Positions 8,245 to 17,656 of a DNA stretch of 64,000 nt are shown in pieces. Position 1 is the first letter of the stretch. Each line of letters opens with the position of its first letter. The notes under the pieces were generated by a model that saw nothing but the letters and a program-made list of their open reading frames with translations, searched no databases and was not told the origin of the DNA. The position numbers were made by a program, and so were the translations under genes. Origin of the DNA: JAPLUA01 sp964625855 (GTDB lineage Bacteria > Verrucomicrobiota > Verrucomicrobiia > Limisphaerales > UBA8199). The DNA lies in assembly GCA_964625855.1 (NCBI GenBank), contig CAZVFC010000023.1, positions 1-64,000 on the forward strand, in the 5' to 3' direction.

Positions 8245-9558
8245 TCATTTCTGCAAAAACTTCACCGCGGCTTCGGTGCGGTTGTGGGCACCGAGCTTCT
8301 CGAAGACGTTCCTGACGTGCTCGTGAACCGTATGGATGCTGATGCCGAGTTGATCCGCAATATCCTTATCCGGAAGACCCTTGCTAAGCAGGCTCAACAC
8401 CTCGTGTTCGCGCTGGGTCATTTGCGCCAGGGGGCGAGCGCCGCCGCCAATCGGCAGGGAAGCGAAACTGTCCTTGAAATGTTGCCACAGAGCGGGCGCC
8501 ATTTCCTCTCCGAGCCGGCGTCCCTGTTTCAACCACTCTGCAACCGGTTCGAGGAACTGTGTGGCCGGCGTGCGTCTCAACAGGTAGGTGCCGGCTCCAC
8601 CCGGCGTTGCTCGGAACAGCTCCTCGCTGTCCACGTAGACCGAGTAGAGCACGCCAGGTATCTGGGAAGCGGCGGCCTTCAGCTCCGCCAGGCAAGCCCT
8701 GCCGGTTCTGTCGGCGAGATTGTGGCTGATCAGGGCTAGGTGAACCTGTCGCCGCGCCAATTCCCTAACCGCCTCAATCGCATCGGCGAAGGTCGCCACG
8801 CATCGGAATCCGTCTGTATGGTTAATGCACCATTCCAGCGCCCGCCGCAAACCGGCATCGGATTCGGCGACGGAAACCTCAAAAGCGTTACCTGCACCCA
8901 GGCAGGTCTCGGCCAAGCTGGGTCGAGGAATTGTAACCAGGGTATGGACGGTCGTGTAGGTCCACGCCAGGGGAGCATCGAGCCACCGGAACCCGACTGT
9001 AAGCTCGCGCGAAAACCGGTTGTTGGCCACCTCCCATCCCTGGCCGGCGATAGTCCGGAAGATGCGCAGCGCCCGAGTTGCCGCCAGCGTCGGATCTTCC
9101 GTGCCCAGCGGGAAATAATGGCCGGTTCCTCCATGGTCTATTCGGACCGAAAGCTCCCGGCTCCCGGCTGGCCGAATGGGCATGCTGTATTCCCTCTGGA
9201 TCAGCCTTTGCCCCCAGTAGTCGGCATCATTCTTGTCGGCGGCCGCGACGGCCGGTTCACCCGGCCATAGACGGGCTGGTTGGAGCTTCAGCCCGGATGG
9301 AGAAACCACGCCTTGGCTTTCCGGCGTCACCAATGCCCGATAGAGCTGGCTGGCCTCGGCGGCTGCTTGGCTGGGAAGGCTCGAGCGCAAAGGGAAAGTC
9401 TTCCGTTTTCCCCGGTGCTGGATCTTGACCGACCAGTGGCGGACTTCAAAGTGCTTGCCCCGGTAGGTGTAACGCTGTTTGAATAGCCGCCGTTGCCAGT
9501 ACTTCGGGTCTTGCTTGGAGTCAGGCGGCCTCGTCGCTCTTGGACGTTTCTTAGACAC
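8245..9558 (-). CDS. LuxR-type regulator with duplicated N-terminal domain and degenerate receiver
   Basis: A 437-residue protein with a C-terminal LuxR helix-turn-helix (376-436, with LGISIHTVHEHVRNVFEKLG). The middle (about 226-342) follows the secondary-structure order of a response-regulator receiver. At the usual phospho-Asp strand it reads QVHLALISHNLADRTG, so Ser/His stands where Asp is expected. The N-terminus holds two similar units, residues 20-79 and 114-173. Each has YWxxRL followed by a basic or aromatic strand, IxHxG, FPL, and an Ala/Thr-rich helix ending in YRAL or FRTI. These resemble the short N-terminal DNA-binding modules of some tyrosine recombinases, but that is recollection, not a search. 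DNA binding is firm; the signal sensed is unknown. The next gene on the strand is the TPR-sulfotransferase. Confidence 0.75.
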   Translation of the reverse strand: MSKKRPRATRPPDSKQDPKYWQRRLFKQRYTYRGKHFEVRHWSVKIQHRGKRKTFPLRSSLPSQAAAEASQLYRALVTPESQGVVSPSGLKLQPARLWPGEPAVAAADKNDADYWGQRLIQREYSMPIRPAGSRELSVRIDHGGTGHYFPLGTEDPTLAATRALRIFRTIAGQGWEVANNRFSRELTVGFRWLDAPLAWTYTTVHTLVTIPRPSLAETCLGAGNAFEVSVAESDAGLRRALEWCINHTDGFRCVATFADAIEAVRELARRQVHLALISHNLADRTGRACLAELKAAASQIPGVLYSVYVDSEELFRATPGGAGTYLLRRTPATQFLEPVAEWLKQGRRLGEEMAPALWQHFKDSFASLPIGGGARPLAQMTQREHEVLSLLSKGLPDKDIADQLGISIHTVHEHVRNVFEKLGAHNRTEAAVKFLQK

Positions 9559-9727
9559 AAATGACTTCTACAGCATCTGGCATTCGGCGGCAAGGAGTCA
9601 GACCCTCTGGCGGCAGCCCATGGCGTCGTCCACTGGTGCAGCCGCTTGAGCACCCCTAGAAAATGGGATTGTGCGCAGACCGCGACCGTGAGAAGATGAA
9701 GTAGCTGATTAGAGCCGCACCGCGCGC

Positions 9728-10522
9728 ATGAATTGGGAAAGTGCCAAAACGTTGGATGCCTGCCAAGCCGTGAAGAACCGTGCTTCCATAGGCTTTACGT
9801 TGATTGAGCTGCTGGTGGTGATCGCGATCATTGCCATCCTGGCCGCCATGTTGCTCCCGGCGCTGGCCAAGGCTCAGGAGAAGGGAAAGCGCATCGCCTG
9901 TTTGAATAACGAGAAGCAACTCATGTTGGCCAGCCTGATGTATTCGGACGAGGACGCCAAAGGACGCTTCGCCAACACTGTCAGCGACTGGGACGATGAC
10001 GCCTCGTGGGTGTACGACAGCGGTTACGTTCGCAACCTCAAGAGCTTTACTTGTCCCTCGACGCAGAACTTTATTCGCACCAACTTGCAAAGAAACCTGA
10101 CGACCGGGCAGATAACGTTGGCCGACCTGACTCACACCGCGAAGTCCAAGTTGCTCGAAAATGGCACAAGCTACGAGATTTTCTCGTGGTGGGGCTACAG
10201 TGGGAACGGTCCGAACGAACCGTATCCCAGCATGATAAAGACGCGGAGCAACGTCCAAACCTGGACTTACCACTGGCCGTCCAGTTATTCCTATTGCAAG
10301 GGCCTCAAGGGCATGGTGGGTGGGCCGGATAAGGCGTGTATGTTCCTCGACTCGGATAATGCCTGGGCCGGGACGCGGTCAAACATCCCCGATCCGGTTG
10401 ACAATCACGGAGCCGAGGGCGGGAATGTTTCCTTTTGCGACGGGCACGCCGCATTCATCTCCGCGCGCCCGGACTGGAAATACATTCAAATGATCTATCT
10501 GGCCACCGATGCAGACCCTTAA
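9728..10522 (+). CDS. Prepilin-type N-terminal methylation domain protein (pseudopilin-like)
   Basis: A 264-residue type II secretion/pseudopilin-like protein. The prepilin peptidase site is G22|FTLIELLVVIAIIAILAAML, with Glu at +5 and a long hydrophobic helix. The C-terminal region has the DNHGAEGGNVSFCDGHAAF motif seen in the expanded pseudopilin families of Verrucomicrobiota, Lentisphaerae and Planctomycetes. It is expected at the inner membrane or cell surface after processing. Its specific role is unknown; these genomes carry many copies. The last 14 bases overlap the Cys-rich lipoprotein gene downstream, which suggests translational coupling. A second family member is at 16839-17633. 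Confidence 0.85.
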   Translation: MNWESAKTLDACQAVKNRASIGFTLIELLVVIAIIAILAAMLLPALAKAQEKGKRIACLNNEKQLMLASLMYSDEDAKGRFANTVSDWDDDASWVYDSGYVRNLKSFTCPSTQNFIRTNLQRNLTTGQITLADLTHTAKSKLLENGTSYEIFSWWGYSGNGPNEPYPSMIKTRSNVQTWTYHWPSSYSYCKGLKGMVGGPDKACMFLDSDNAWAGTRSNIPDPVDNHGAEGGNVSFCDGHAAFISARPDWKYIQMIYLATDADP

Positions 10523-10943
10523 TCCAGCGCAGACGGGTGCGGCGAGCGGGCGGTCCGGTCCAGGCGGGCAGAGACGCGGTTGGATGGGTGTGGTGTTGTG
10601 GCTGGCGGCGCTGGCCCTGGTGGCCGCGGGGTGCAAGAAAGACGTGGCCGCGGACGCGATGGACTCGGATGCCAACGGTTATTTGTGTACGAAGTGCGGC
10701 GTGAAGTTATACACCGACCGGAAGGTGTTTATCGGACCGCAGTGCCCCAAATGCCAGCAGGAGACACTGAAGGATGTGGTCGGCTACGAATGTCCCAAAG
10801 ACCATCACCTGACGATTCGACCCAGTGGAGGCCCCAGCCAGGCGCCGCCATGCGAGCAATGCCAGGGATCACTGACCAACACCATGCGCTTACCGCGCGA
10901 GAAAGATTTGAAGGCGTGGGGCGCGACGAAAGCCTCGTCGTGA
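10509..10943 (+). CDS. Cys-rich predicted lipoprotein with zinc-ribbon pattern
   Basis: A 144-residue protein not assigned to a named family. After a basic N-region, the hydrophobic segment VVLWLAALALVAAGC ends in a lipobox-like AAGC, so lipidation at that Cys is likely. The mature part has paired cysteines: CTKCG, CPKCQ, then YECPKDHH and CEQCQ, a pattern that suggests one or two metal-binding knuckles. Its start overlaps the 3' end of the pseudopilin gene by 14 bases in a different frame, so the two are probably made together. A periplasmic metal-binding accessory to the pseudopilin is a guess only. Confidence 0.65.
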   Translation: MQTLNPAQTGAASGRSGPGGQRRGWMGVVLWLAALALVAAGCKKDVAADAMDSDANGYLCTKCGVKLYTDRKVFIGPQCPKCQQETLKDVVGYECPKDHHLTIRPSGGPSQAPPCEQCQGSLTNTMRLPREKDLKAWGATKASS

Positions 10944-11007
10944 CCCGTGCGAGGAGGAGAGAGAGCGATCATCAAACCAGTTTAAGCAAACCAAAACTCC
11001 CCAATAT

Positions 11008-13965
11008 ATGAAGAACAAAAAGTACCGATTCGGTTTGTCTATTCTCGCCGGCGGCTTATCCTTTGTCGGCGCGGCCAATGCCACGGACATCGTCATTGAT
11101 GGCAGCTTTGAAACCTCCACCAATAATCTAAGCGGGGTCATTGGTCACGCCGGCAACGACGCTGCAGGGATTGATGGGGGGTGGACCTCATTCTCCACCT
11201 ACACTTATTCCGCGAATTACACCCTGCCTGGGCCTGCCGGTTGCGGCCAGGTCTACCTTCGCCCTTATACCGACACTGGCGGGACCCAAATACCTACCCA
11301 GGTCAACAGCCTCACCCGGGCTATCACGGCGTCGCAGATTGACGCGGGTAATGGCGTGTATGTGCTCTCGGCCTGGTTCAGCACTTACAAAACCCAAAAT
11401 GACTACAGCGATCTCACGCTGCAGTTCCTGGACGCGTCTCAATCGCCGATCGGTTCCCCCGTCAGCATTGGCGGCGCGGCCTTTGTCGCGGCACTTCCCA
11501 ACGGTGCCCAACAACTACGCGACTGGGGCAACGACAGCAGGACCAATGTGGTTCCCTCCGGGGCGCGCTACGCCAGCATTAGCATCGTGAGCACTGCTTT
11601 GTCGGGTTATGCCGATGGCTATGTGGATCTCGTCTCGCTGAATGTGAGCGCCGGGTCTGTTCCGGTACAGCTCACGGGTGCTGATCCGGTGAACAATGCA
11701 ACGGGGGTGAGCCCTGCCCCAGCGCTAAGCGTGACGCTGGAAGATGGGACAGCGGTGTTGAATACCAATTCCATACTCTTCCGGTACGATGGTTCCCCCG
11801 TGTCGCCGGTTATTCAAAAATCGGGCACCATCACCACCGTGCGGTACACGCCACCTCTGCTATTGGCGCCGCTGTCAACCCATACTTACCAGGTCGCATT
11901 CAATAATGCCGGCGGGGGGACAGCCAACACAACGAACCAATATACGTTCACGGTCGCACCCTACATGAACGTGAATCTAGGCCCGCCGATCTACCTTGAG
12001 ACTTTCGACGGGGTGGCTGAAGGAGCTTTACCGGCCGGCTGGTCTGTACAGAACCACACAGACTTGGGTAGTGTCCCAGGCTACGACCTGAACGACTTCC
12101 GTTCCGATGCCTTCCTGGATTGGACGGTGATCAGCCGCAGCACCTTGTCCAACTGGTGGGGAGTAACGGACGGCGAATGGTACTGGGGCGTCACCAACGT
12201 GGCACCGAACCAATGTATCAATGGCACGTTGCTTAACGACCTGGTCTCGACCAACTTCATCATCGCTGTATCGGCCCGGGACGCGAACACGAAGCAGATC
12301 GACTATCTCTACACGGGCGACTACAACCTGAGCGGCAGATACAATGTCTATTTATCCTTCCACGAGATGTACGTGCAGTACGCGAACAACATCGCCTCGG
12401 TCGAATATTCAATTGACGGCGGCGCTACCTGGCTGCCCGCGTTGTATATGCTCGAGCCGTTCCGTATTTTCCGTAACGACGCGGGCAATATTGACGCCTT
12501 TACCACCTTCGATTGGAGGTACTGGTGGGACGTGCCGAATGTTGATACCGGCTCAACGACGTATGGCTACTTCGGGCAGTATATTGGCGTGGACTCCACC
12601 CGCTGGTCAACGCTGGCGCCGTTCATCAGCCCTCGCGTCCAGAATGACCAGTATGGATCGAAACGCGTCGAGGTCATCCGCCTGACCGAAGCCGACAACC
12701 AACCGGCGGTGCGTTTCCGGATGGCCTTCGCCGGCGTGTATGACTGGTATTTCGCCATAGATGATTTCGGCCTCTACAGCGTCAGCAACGTCAGCCCGCC
12801 CCTGGTGACCAGCGGCCCGACGCCAACCCCGCAAACGCTCACGGCCGGCAATACGGCATACCTCACCCTGGCCGAACCCGTCAGCGTGTTCCCGTTCACT
12901 TACCAGTGGCAGCACAACGGGACCGATATGCCGGGCAAGACCGGCCAGGCGCTCCGTGTGCCAACTACCGGTGCGTCCGAGGCCGGCAGCTACGATGTCG
13001 TGGTGACCAATCCGGGGGGATCGGTGACCAGTTCGGTCGCCGTGCTCACGGTTCTCGACCAGCGCCCAATAAAGGTTACCGGCCAATGGGATTTCCTGTT
13101 GGGCAACCTGACCGCAAGCTACGGCACCGACATGCAGTACTTCGATTCTACCGTGCAGGGGGACACGACGTTCGGCACCACCACCAGCTTCGGCCTGCCG
13201 GATATCGGCGGCACACCAACAACGGTGATGCATTTTACGCCGAGCACGGGCATCGGACCCTGGGGCGGCTACAAAATGTACCACGGGGCGGCGCCCAACG
13301 GGGGCGGTGCCTACGTGAACCAGTACACGCTGATCTATGACATTTATTATCCGAGCGCTTCGGATGGCAAGTGGCGCTCCATGTGGCAGACGGCCACAGC
13401 CAACGGCAACGACGGTGACTTGTATGTCGGCAACTGGAACGGCCTTGGCATCAGCAGCGTCTATGACGGTTGGGTCTCGCCCGCCGCGTGGCACCGCATC
13501 GCCTTCGCGATTGATCTGTCCGGACCCGGTGAAGCACCGGTGCTGACCAAGTTCCTTGACGGGGTCAAACAGCCGCACAACGTTGACGGAACCACACTCG
13601 TCAACCAGGTTTTGGGGGAGGGAACCGATGGACGGTGGTCGCTGGATCCTTATGCCCTTGTGTTCGCCGACGAAAACGGGGACGTGGCGGAAGCCTACGT
13701 CAGTAGCATCCAGTTCAGTGATGGCCGGCGTCCCGACGCCTACATCCAGGCTCTGGGTGGCCCGAATGCGCTTAAGATTCCCGGTGTTCTCAGGGCTGAC
13801 TGGGTCGGGGGCCAGGTGGTCATTCGCTGGAGCGGAGGAGTGCCGCTGCAAAGCGCTGACTCGATCACGGGCACTTGGACTACCGTGCCCGGGACCGCCG
13901 GTCAATACACCTACACCCCGTCGCCTCTGGAACAGCAGAAGTTCTATCGCCCGCAGATCCCGTAA
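11008..13965 (+). CDS. Secreted Ig-like/LamG-like multidomain surface protein
   Basis: A 985-residue exported protein. A signal peptide covers about residues 1-26 (FGLSILAGGLSFVGAANA). It is followed by a beta-sandwich region to about 215, and an SbsA-type Ig-like domain (about 220-315, VNNATGVSPAPALSVTL). A MAM-like or galactose-binding-like region spans about 330-595. An Ig-like domain (about 610-690) contains the YQWQHNG and SEAGSYDVVVTNPGG signatures. A LamG-like domain (about 688-927) follows, beginning KVTGQWDFLLGNL. This last domain is clearly related to ones in the proteins at 33282 and 39861. The final 55 residues are like the Verrucomicrobial C-terminal modules that follow such repeats. 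No enzyme signature was found; carbohydrate binding or adhesion is plausible. Confidence 0.75.
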   Translation: MKNKKYRFGLSILAGGLSFVGAANATDIVIDGSFETSTNNLSGVIGHAGNDAAGIDGGWTSFSTYTYSANYTLPGPAGCGQVYLRPYTDTGGTQIPTQVNSLTRAITASQIDAGNGVYVLSAWFSTYKTQNDYSDLTLQFLDASQSPIGSPVSIGGAAFVAALPNGAQQLRDWGNDSRTNVVPSGARYASISIVSTALSGYADGYVDLVSLNVSAGSVPVQLTGADPVNNATGVSPAPALSVTLEDGTAVLNTNSILFRYDGSPVSPVIQKSGTITTVRYTPPLLLAPLSTHTYQVAFNNAGGGTANTTNQYTFTVAPYMNVNLGPPIYLETFDGVAEGALPAGWSVQNHTDLGSVPGYDLNDFRSDAFLDWTVISRSTLSNWWGVTDGEWYWGVTNVAPNQCINGTLLNDLVSTNFIIAVSARDANTKQIDYLYTGDYNLSGRYNVYLSFHEMYVQYANNIASVEYSIDGGATWLPALYMLEPFRIFRNDAGNIDAFTTFDWRYWWDVPNVDTGSTTYGYFGQYIGVDSTRWSTLAPFISPRVQNDQYGSKRVEVIRLTEADNQPAVRFRMAFAGVYDWYFAIDDFGLYSVSNVSPPLVTSGPTPTPQTLTAGNTAYLTLAEPVSVFPFTYQWQHNGTDMPGKTGQALRVPTTGASEAGSYDVVVTNPGGSVTSSVAVLTVLDQRPIKVTGQWDFLLGNLTASYGTDMQYFDSTVQGDTTFGTTTSFGLPDIGGTPTTVMHFTPSTGIGPWGGYKMYHGAAPNGGGAYVNQYTLIYDIYYPSASDGKWRSMWQTATANGNDGDLYVGNWNGLGISSVYDGWVSPAAWHRIAFAIDLSGPGEAPVLTKFLDGVKQPHNVDGTTLVNQVLGEGTDGRWSLDPYALVFADENGDVAEAYVSSIQFSDGRRPDAYIQALGGPNALKIPGVLRADWVGGQVVIRWSGGVPLQSADSITGTWTTVPGTAGQYTYTPSPLEQQKFYRPQIP

Positions 13966-14106
13966 GCGGGAAGCCGGATTGGCTCGGGTGTTTGAACTCC
14001 GCCGAACCAAGTTTCGCTAAGGTCCGGTCGGGCGTACGGATCAGTCGGAGCATACAGGGCTTTGGCCAAGGCGCAGGGGTTGGCCAAAGCCTGTTCTTCT
14101 TTGGTT

Positions 14107-16746
14107 ATGAGAATCCTATGCAGGTCAATGGCCTCCGGGGCCGGGGGAATCTGTGGTCTCTGGCGGTTCATGGCAACAGCAGGACCGGTGCTGGTTGCCG
14201 CCTGTGCTCTTCTCCCCAACGCGCTGGGCGCCGCGACATTGCCCGCTTATTATGCGCATGAAACCGTGCAGGATTCGCAAGGTGTCATTGCGCCGTGGTA
14301 TCAGGGGTTGAACGGGCAGTTGGACGAGCGGGTCAACATCGCCGTCAACGTCTATAAGCGCTACCCGTGGGTGGATAAGCCCAAGGCCGTGATGGCCGCC
14401 CCGGACTTTATTTGCAACTCGCACTGGAGCATCAAACCCGACGGCACGATCCTCATTCCTCCGACCACCGACTGGATGTGCGGAGATTTGTGCGCCCGCG
14501 CGTGGAGCATTGTCAAGGGCTTGACCGCCTATTACCAGTATAGCGGGGACCCGATCGCGTTCATCTACATCCCGCTGGTCGTTGACTACATCCTCGACTA
14601 TGGGCTGACCGACGAAAAGGCTGACTGGCCGTCGTTCCCCATTAGTACCCCGACGCGCGGCAAAGCCTACGGCAAATGCGATCCCACGGGGCGCAACCAG
14701 CTCGACCTTTGCGCCATCACTGGCATCGAAGTGCTGCGCGCTCACAAGCTGACTGGAAATCCGCGCTACCTGAAGATGGCCAAACACTGGGGCGACGTGT
14801 TCGCGGCGAAGTGCCAGTTTGCCAACCCCGAGCTGGCGCCTTGGAATCGTTACACCGACCCCTCCGTCGTGGGCTGGTCGGACGTGCTCACTGGGACGAC
14901 CTCCATCATTGTTGACTTCCTGGATGACCTGGTTCGCATCGGCTACACCGGCAAAGCTGGCGCGATCGTGAAAGCGCGAGACGCCGGGCGCCGTTTTCTG
15001 AACGAGCAGATGCTGCCGGCCTGGTGGGTGAGCGACACCTGGGGCCGGACGTATTGGGATTGGGACAACCCGATGATGTGCGGGATGGTCTCGATGTGCG
15101 CGGACCACTTCATGAAATATCCCCAAGCCTATCCCAATGGGCGGAACGACGTCCGGAACATGCTCTCGCTGCTGTGGAATCGCAATGGAGCCGATCCTGC
15201 TTCGCGTGGGGACGTTTACAGCGGCGCCTGGGCTTTTCCAGAATCTTCGGTCTGCTGCGGCACGTCCCTCTCCTACAACCAATATACCGCCGGGCCGACC
15301 CTGATCCGGTACGGCGTTTTGGCCGACAGCGACTGGGCGCGGGAGATCGGACGCCGCATGATGCTCATGGCCACTTACGACAGCCTGCCCAACGGCGTGG
15401 TGAAAGACGGATTGCTCGGCGACCAGGTCGCCACCGGCGAGTGGTCGAACCTGGCCCACCCCTGGCCACTGTGCCAGGTCCTCGAGGCCATTGCCTGGCT
15501 TCCGCAGCACTTCGGCCCCAACCGGGAGAATCACATCGTCCGCTCGACTTCTGTCGTCAAGGAGGTCTTGTACGAAAAGGGCCGAATCAGCTACGCCACG
15601 CACGACGCTCCTGCGGTTGCGCAGGAGTTGTTACGGCTGGCATTTAAGCCGGACTCGGTCCGTGCAAACGGCCGGCGATTGAAAGAACGCTCCAACCTCC
15701 GTGCCAGCGGTTTCTCCGTCACCCCCCTGCCCAACGGCGACTGCATCGTCGCCATTCGGCACGATGGCCGGACGCGCATTGTGGTTGAAGGCGACGACCC
15801 GCAGCGGGTCGCCGATGATGGGGCGTTTACCTTCACTGGCGACTGGGTCGCAGTGACGAACGCCACGGCCCACGGCGGCTCTTTCCACTCCAGCGGCCAG
15901 GCTGGTGCCCTGATGACCTTCAACTTCAGCGGGAACCGCGTCGGCTTGCTCGGCACGGTAGGTCCGGATGGCGGATGGGCCGACGCCTTCATGGATGGTG
16001 TCAAGGAACCTACACTCGTCGAGTGTTGGAACCCCACCGTCCGGCACAAGCAGCCGCTCTTTGTGAAGAAGGGCCTGGCGAACGGCCCGCACGAACTGAG
16101 AATCGTGGTGCGCGACCAGAAGAATCCATTGGCTCGCGGCTCACAGGTCTGGGTTGATTCTGCCCAATACTCCGCAGCCACGGGCGAGGCGGGCTTCGGT
16201 GCCGGCGGTGGTCCCAAGGGGCCGCAGCGGCTCATCTTTGGCTACACCAGCCGCCACGACTACGTGGATTCACAGGGCAACCCCTGGCGACCAGGAACGG
16301 AATTCGTCACCCGGCTTGGGTTTGGCGCGGACCCCGTGGCTCGATGCTGGTGGACCCGGCGCCGGACCATGTACATCGGCGGAACCAGGGACGAGGAGAT
16401 TTACCGCTACGGCGTGCATGCACCTGAGTTCTGGGTGAACCTTACCGCTGCGCCAGGCCAGTATCTCATCCGCCTTCATTGGGCCGACACGCCCGAGACC
16501 CCTTGGGTTGAGCGGGAAGGCAAATGGGACCCCGTTTCCCGCCCGACCACCGTTGCCATCAACGGGCAGACCGTGATCGAAAACCTGAACGTGCGCAAGG
16601 AGGTCGGGACATTCAAAGCCTACGCGCGCGAGTTTCCAAGTGTGCGTCCCCAAAATGGCATCATCGAAGTGCGGTTCAAGTCCACTCCGGGTCACGAGGC
16701 AATGATCCAAGCTTTGGAGGTGATCCCAGCAGAACCGAGCCCGTAA
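14107..16746 (+). CDS. Secreted six-hairpin glycosidase-like protein with malectin-like C-terminus
   Basis: About 879 residues from the ATG at 14107. An alternative ATG at 14170 leaves a shorter signal sequence, MATAGPVLVAACALLPNALGA. The N-terminal ~480 residues have the alternating hairpin, Trp- and His-rich character of an (alpha/alpha)6-barrel glycosidase (for example SDTWGRTYWDWDNPMMCGM and SVCCGTSLSYNQY). The family is not certain; GH127-like or GH88/105-like are candidates. Next comes a jelly-roll module (about 580-690) with a GDWVAV...HSSGQAGA motif. The last part (YLIRLHWADTPETP...TVAINGQTVIENLNVRKEVG) resembles malectin/CBM57-type carbohydrate-binding domains. It probably attacks plant or algal glycans outside the cytoplasm. 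Confidence 0.65.
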   Translation: MRILCRSMASGAGGICGLWRFMATAGPVLVAACALLPNALGAATLPAYYAHETVQDSQGVIAPWYQGLNGQLDERVNIAVNVYKRYPWVDKPKAVMAAPDFICNSHWSIKPDGTILIPPTTDWMCGDLCARAWSIVKGLTAYYQYSGDPIAFIYIPLVVDYILDYGLTDEKADWPSFPISTPTRGKAYGKCDPTGRNQLDLCAITGIEVLRAHKLTGNPRYLKMAKHWGDVFAAKCQFANPELAPWNRYTDPSVVGWSDVLTGTTSIIVDFLDDLVRIGYTGKAGAIVKARDAGRRFLNEQMLPAWWVSDTWGRTYWDWDNPMMCGMVSMCADHFMKYPQAYPNGRNDVRNMLSLLWNRNGADPASRGDVYSGAWAFPESSVCCGTSLSYNQYTAGPTLIRYGVLADSDWAREIGRRMMLMATYDSLPNGVVKDGLLGDQVATGEWSNLAHPWPLCQVLEAIAWLPQHFGPNRENHIVRSTSVVKEVLYEKGRISYATHDAPAVAQELLRLAFKPDSVRANGRRLKERSNLRASGFSVTPLPNGDCIVAIRHDGRTRIVVEGDDPQRVADDGAFTFTGDWVAVTNATAHGGSFHSSGQAGALMTFNFSGNRVGLLGTVGPDGGWADAFMDGVKEPTLVECWNPTVRHKQPLFVKKGLANGPHELRIVVRDQKNPLARGSQVWVDSAQYSAATGEAGFGAGGGPKGPQRLIFGYTSRHDYVDSQGNPWRPGTEFVTRLGFGADPVARCWWTRRRTMYIGGTRDEEIYRYGVHAPEFWVNLTAAPGQYLIRLHWADTPETPWVEREGKWDPVSRPTTVAINGQTVIENLNVRKEVGTFKAYAREFPSVRPQNGIIEVRFKSTPGHEAMIQALEVIPAEPSP

Positions 16747-16790
16747 CCCACGGTCGAACGTAACAGCAACCGACGAGATGTTTACTGCTT

Positions 16791-16809
16791 CTGCCGCTTT
16801 CAGCGGCAG
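16791..16809. terminator. Short hairpin between convergent genes
   Basis: Inverted repeat CTGCCGCT / AGCGGCAG with a 3-base loop, lying between the converging ends at 16746 and 16839. There is no T-run on either strand, so its role as a terminator is only suggested by position. Confidence 0.4.
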
Positions 16810-16838
16810 CACGATGTATAACTCAATGCGTGGGCCGC

Positions 16839-17633
16839 TTATCTGTCTCCGCCCCGTTTCAACGGGTCCCAGTACCTGGAGTTGATCAATCCACGCGCGT
16901 CGCCGAAGCCAGGATCGCGCGGCGGGTTGATCTTAGCCCCTTTCCGTGCTTCCGAGTGGCCGTCAGTGAAGACGACCACGCCAGTGCTGCGATGGCGATT
17001 CTGATCTACGCCTTCGAACCCGCCAAACTGTGTGTTCAGCGGGTCCATGCAGGCCCAGGGCCAATAGCAACTGCTGCTCCAGTAGCCGTCCAGCTTGGGC
17101 ATCGAGTCACCAATCAGGAAGGTGTCCGCAGGGCTGACCACGGCGGTGCGTTTGAACCAGGGGCGCACGTCGAACCGGATGCCCCCCACCGTTCGGCTGT
17201 CCCCGGTATACGGCCAGAGGCTCAAAAACCAACTGTTGATCCCGTAGCCGACCTTGTGACAATCGAACTTCCATTCCCAGGCCAGCCCGTTATCCAGTCG
17301 CTTGCCTTTGATGGCAGGGCAGCAGAACACGTTGCTCTGGTTCCGGGCGTAGCCGATGACGGCCGTGCCCCACCAGTTGGTCAGGGCTGTCGTGCCATTC
17401 TCCGGCTCGTTCTGGTTGCGGTGAGCAGGAAAGATGTCCTTGTTGTCGTCGGTATAAAACTGCACGTACAACCCAATCTGCTTTAAGCTGTTTAAGCAGA
17501 AGGTCCGCTTCGCCTTGTCCTGGGCTCTGACCAGAGCCGGCAAGAGAAGCGCGGCGAGAATCGCAATGATGGCGATGACGACTAGCAGCTCAATCAGCGT
17601 AAACCCGCAGAAGCGCCTGCCATTGGTTTGCAT
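16839..17633 (-). CDS. Prepilin-type N-terminal methylation domain protein (pseudopilin-like)
   Basis: A 264-residue pseudopilin with the processing site G10|FTLIELLVVIAIIAILAALL and Glu at +5 after cleavage. The mature region contains NSLKQIGLYVQFYTDDN, typical of this family. The C-terminal motif is HRSTGVVVFTDGHSEA, a form of the H-x9-DG signature. It has the same length and layout as the protein at 9728-10522, but the bodies differ clearly, so this is not a recent duplication. It is expected at the inner membrane or surface; the function is unknown. Confidence 0.85.
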   Translation of the reverse strand: MQTNGRRFCGFTLIELLVVIAIIAILAALLLPALVRAQDKAKRTFCLNSLKQIGLYVQFYTDDNKDIFPAHRNQNEPENGTTALTNWWGTAVIGYARNQSNVFCCPAIKGKRLDNGLAWEWKFDCHKVGYGINSWFLSLWPYTGDSRTVGGIRFDVRPWFKRTAVVSPADTFLIGDSMPKLDGYWSSSCYWPWACMDPLNTQFGGFEGVDQNRHRSTGVVVFTDGHSEARKGAKINPPRDPGFGDARGLINSRYWDPLKRGGDR

Positions 17634-17656
17634 ACATTCTGATTTTCTAGATGATA

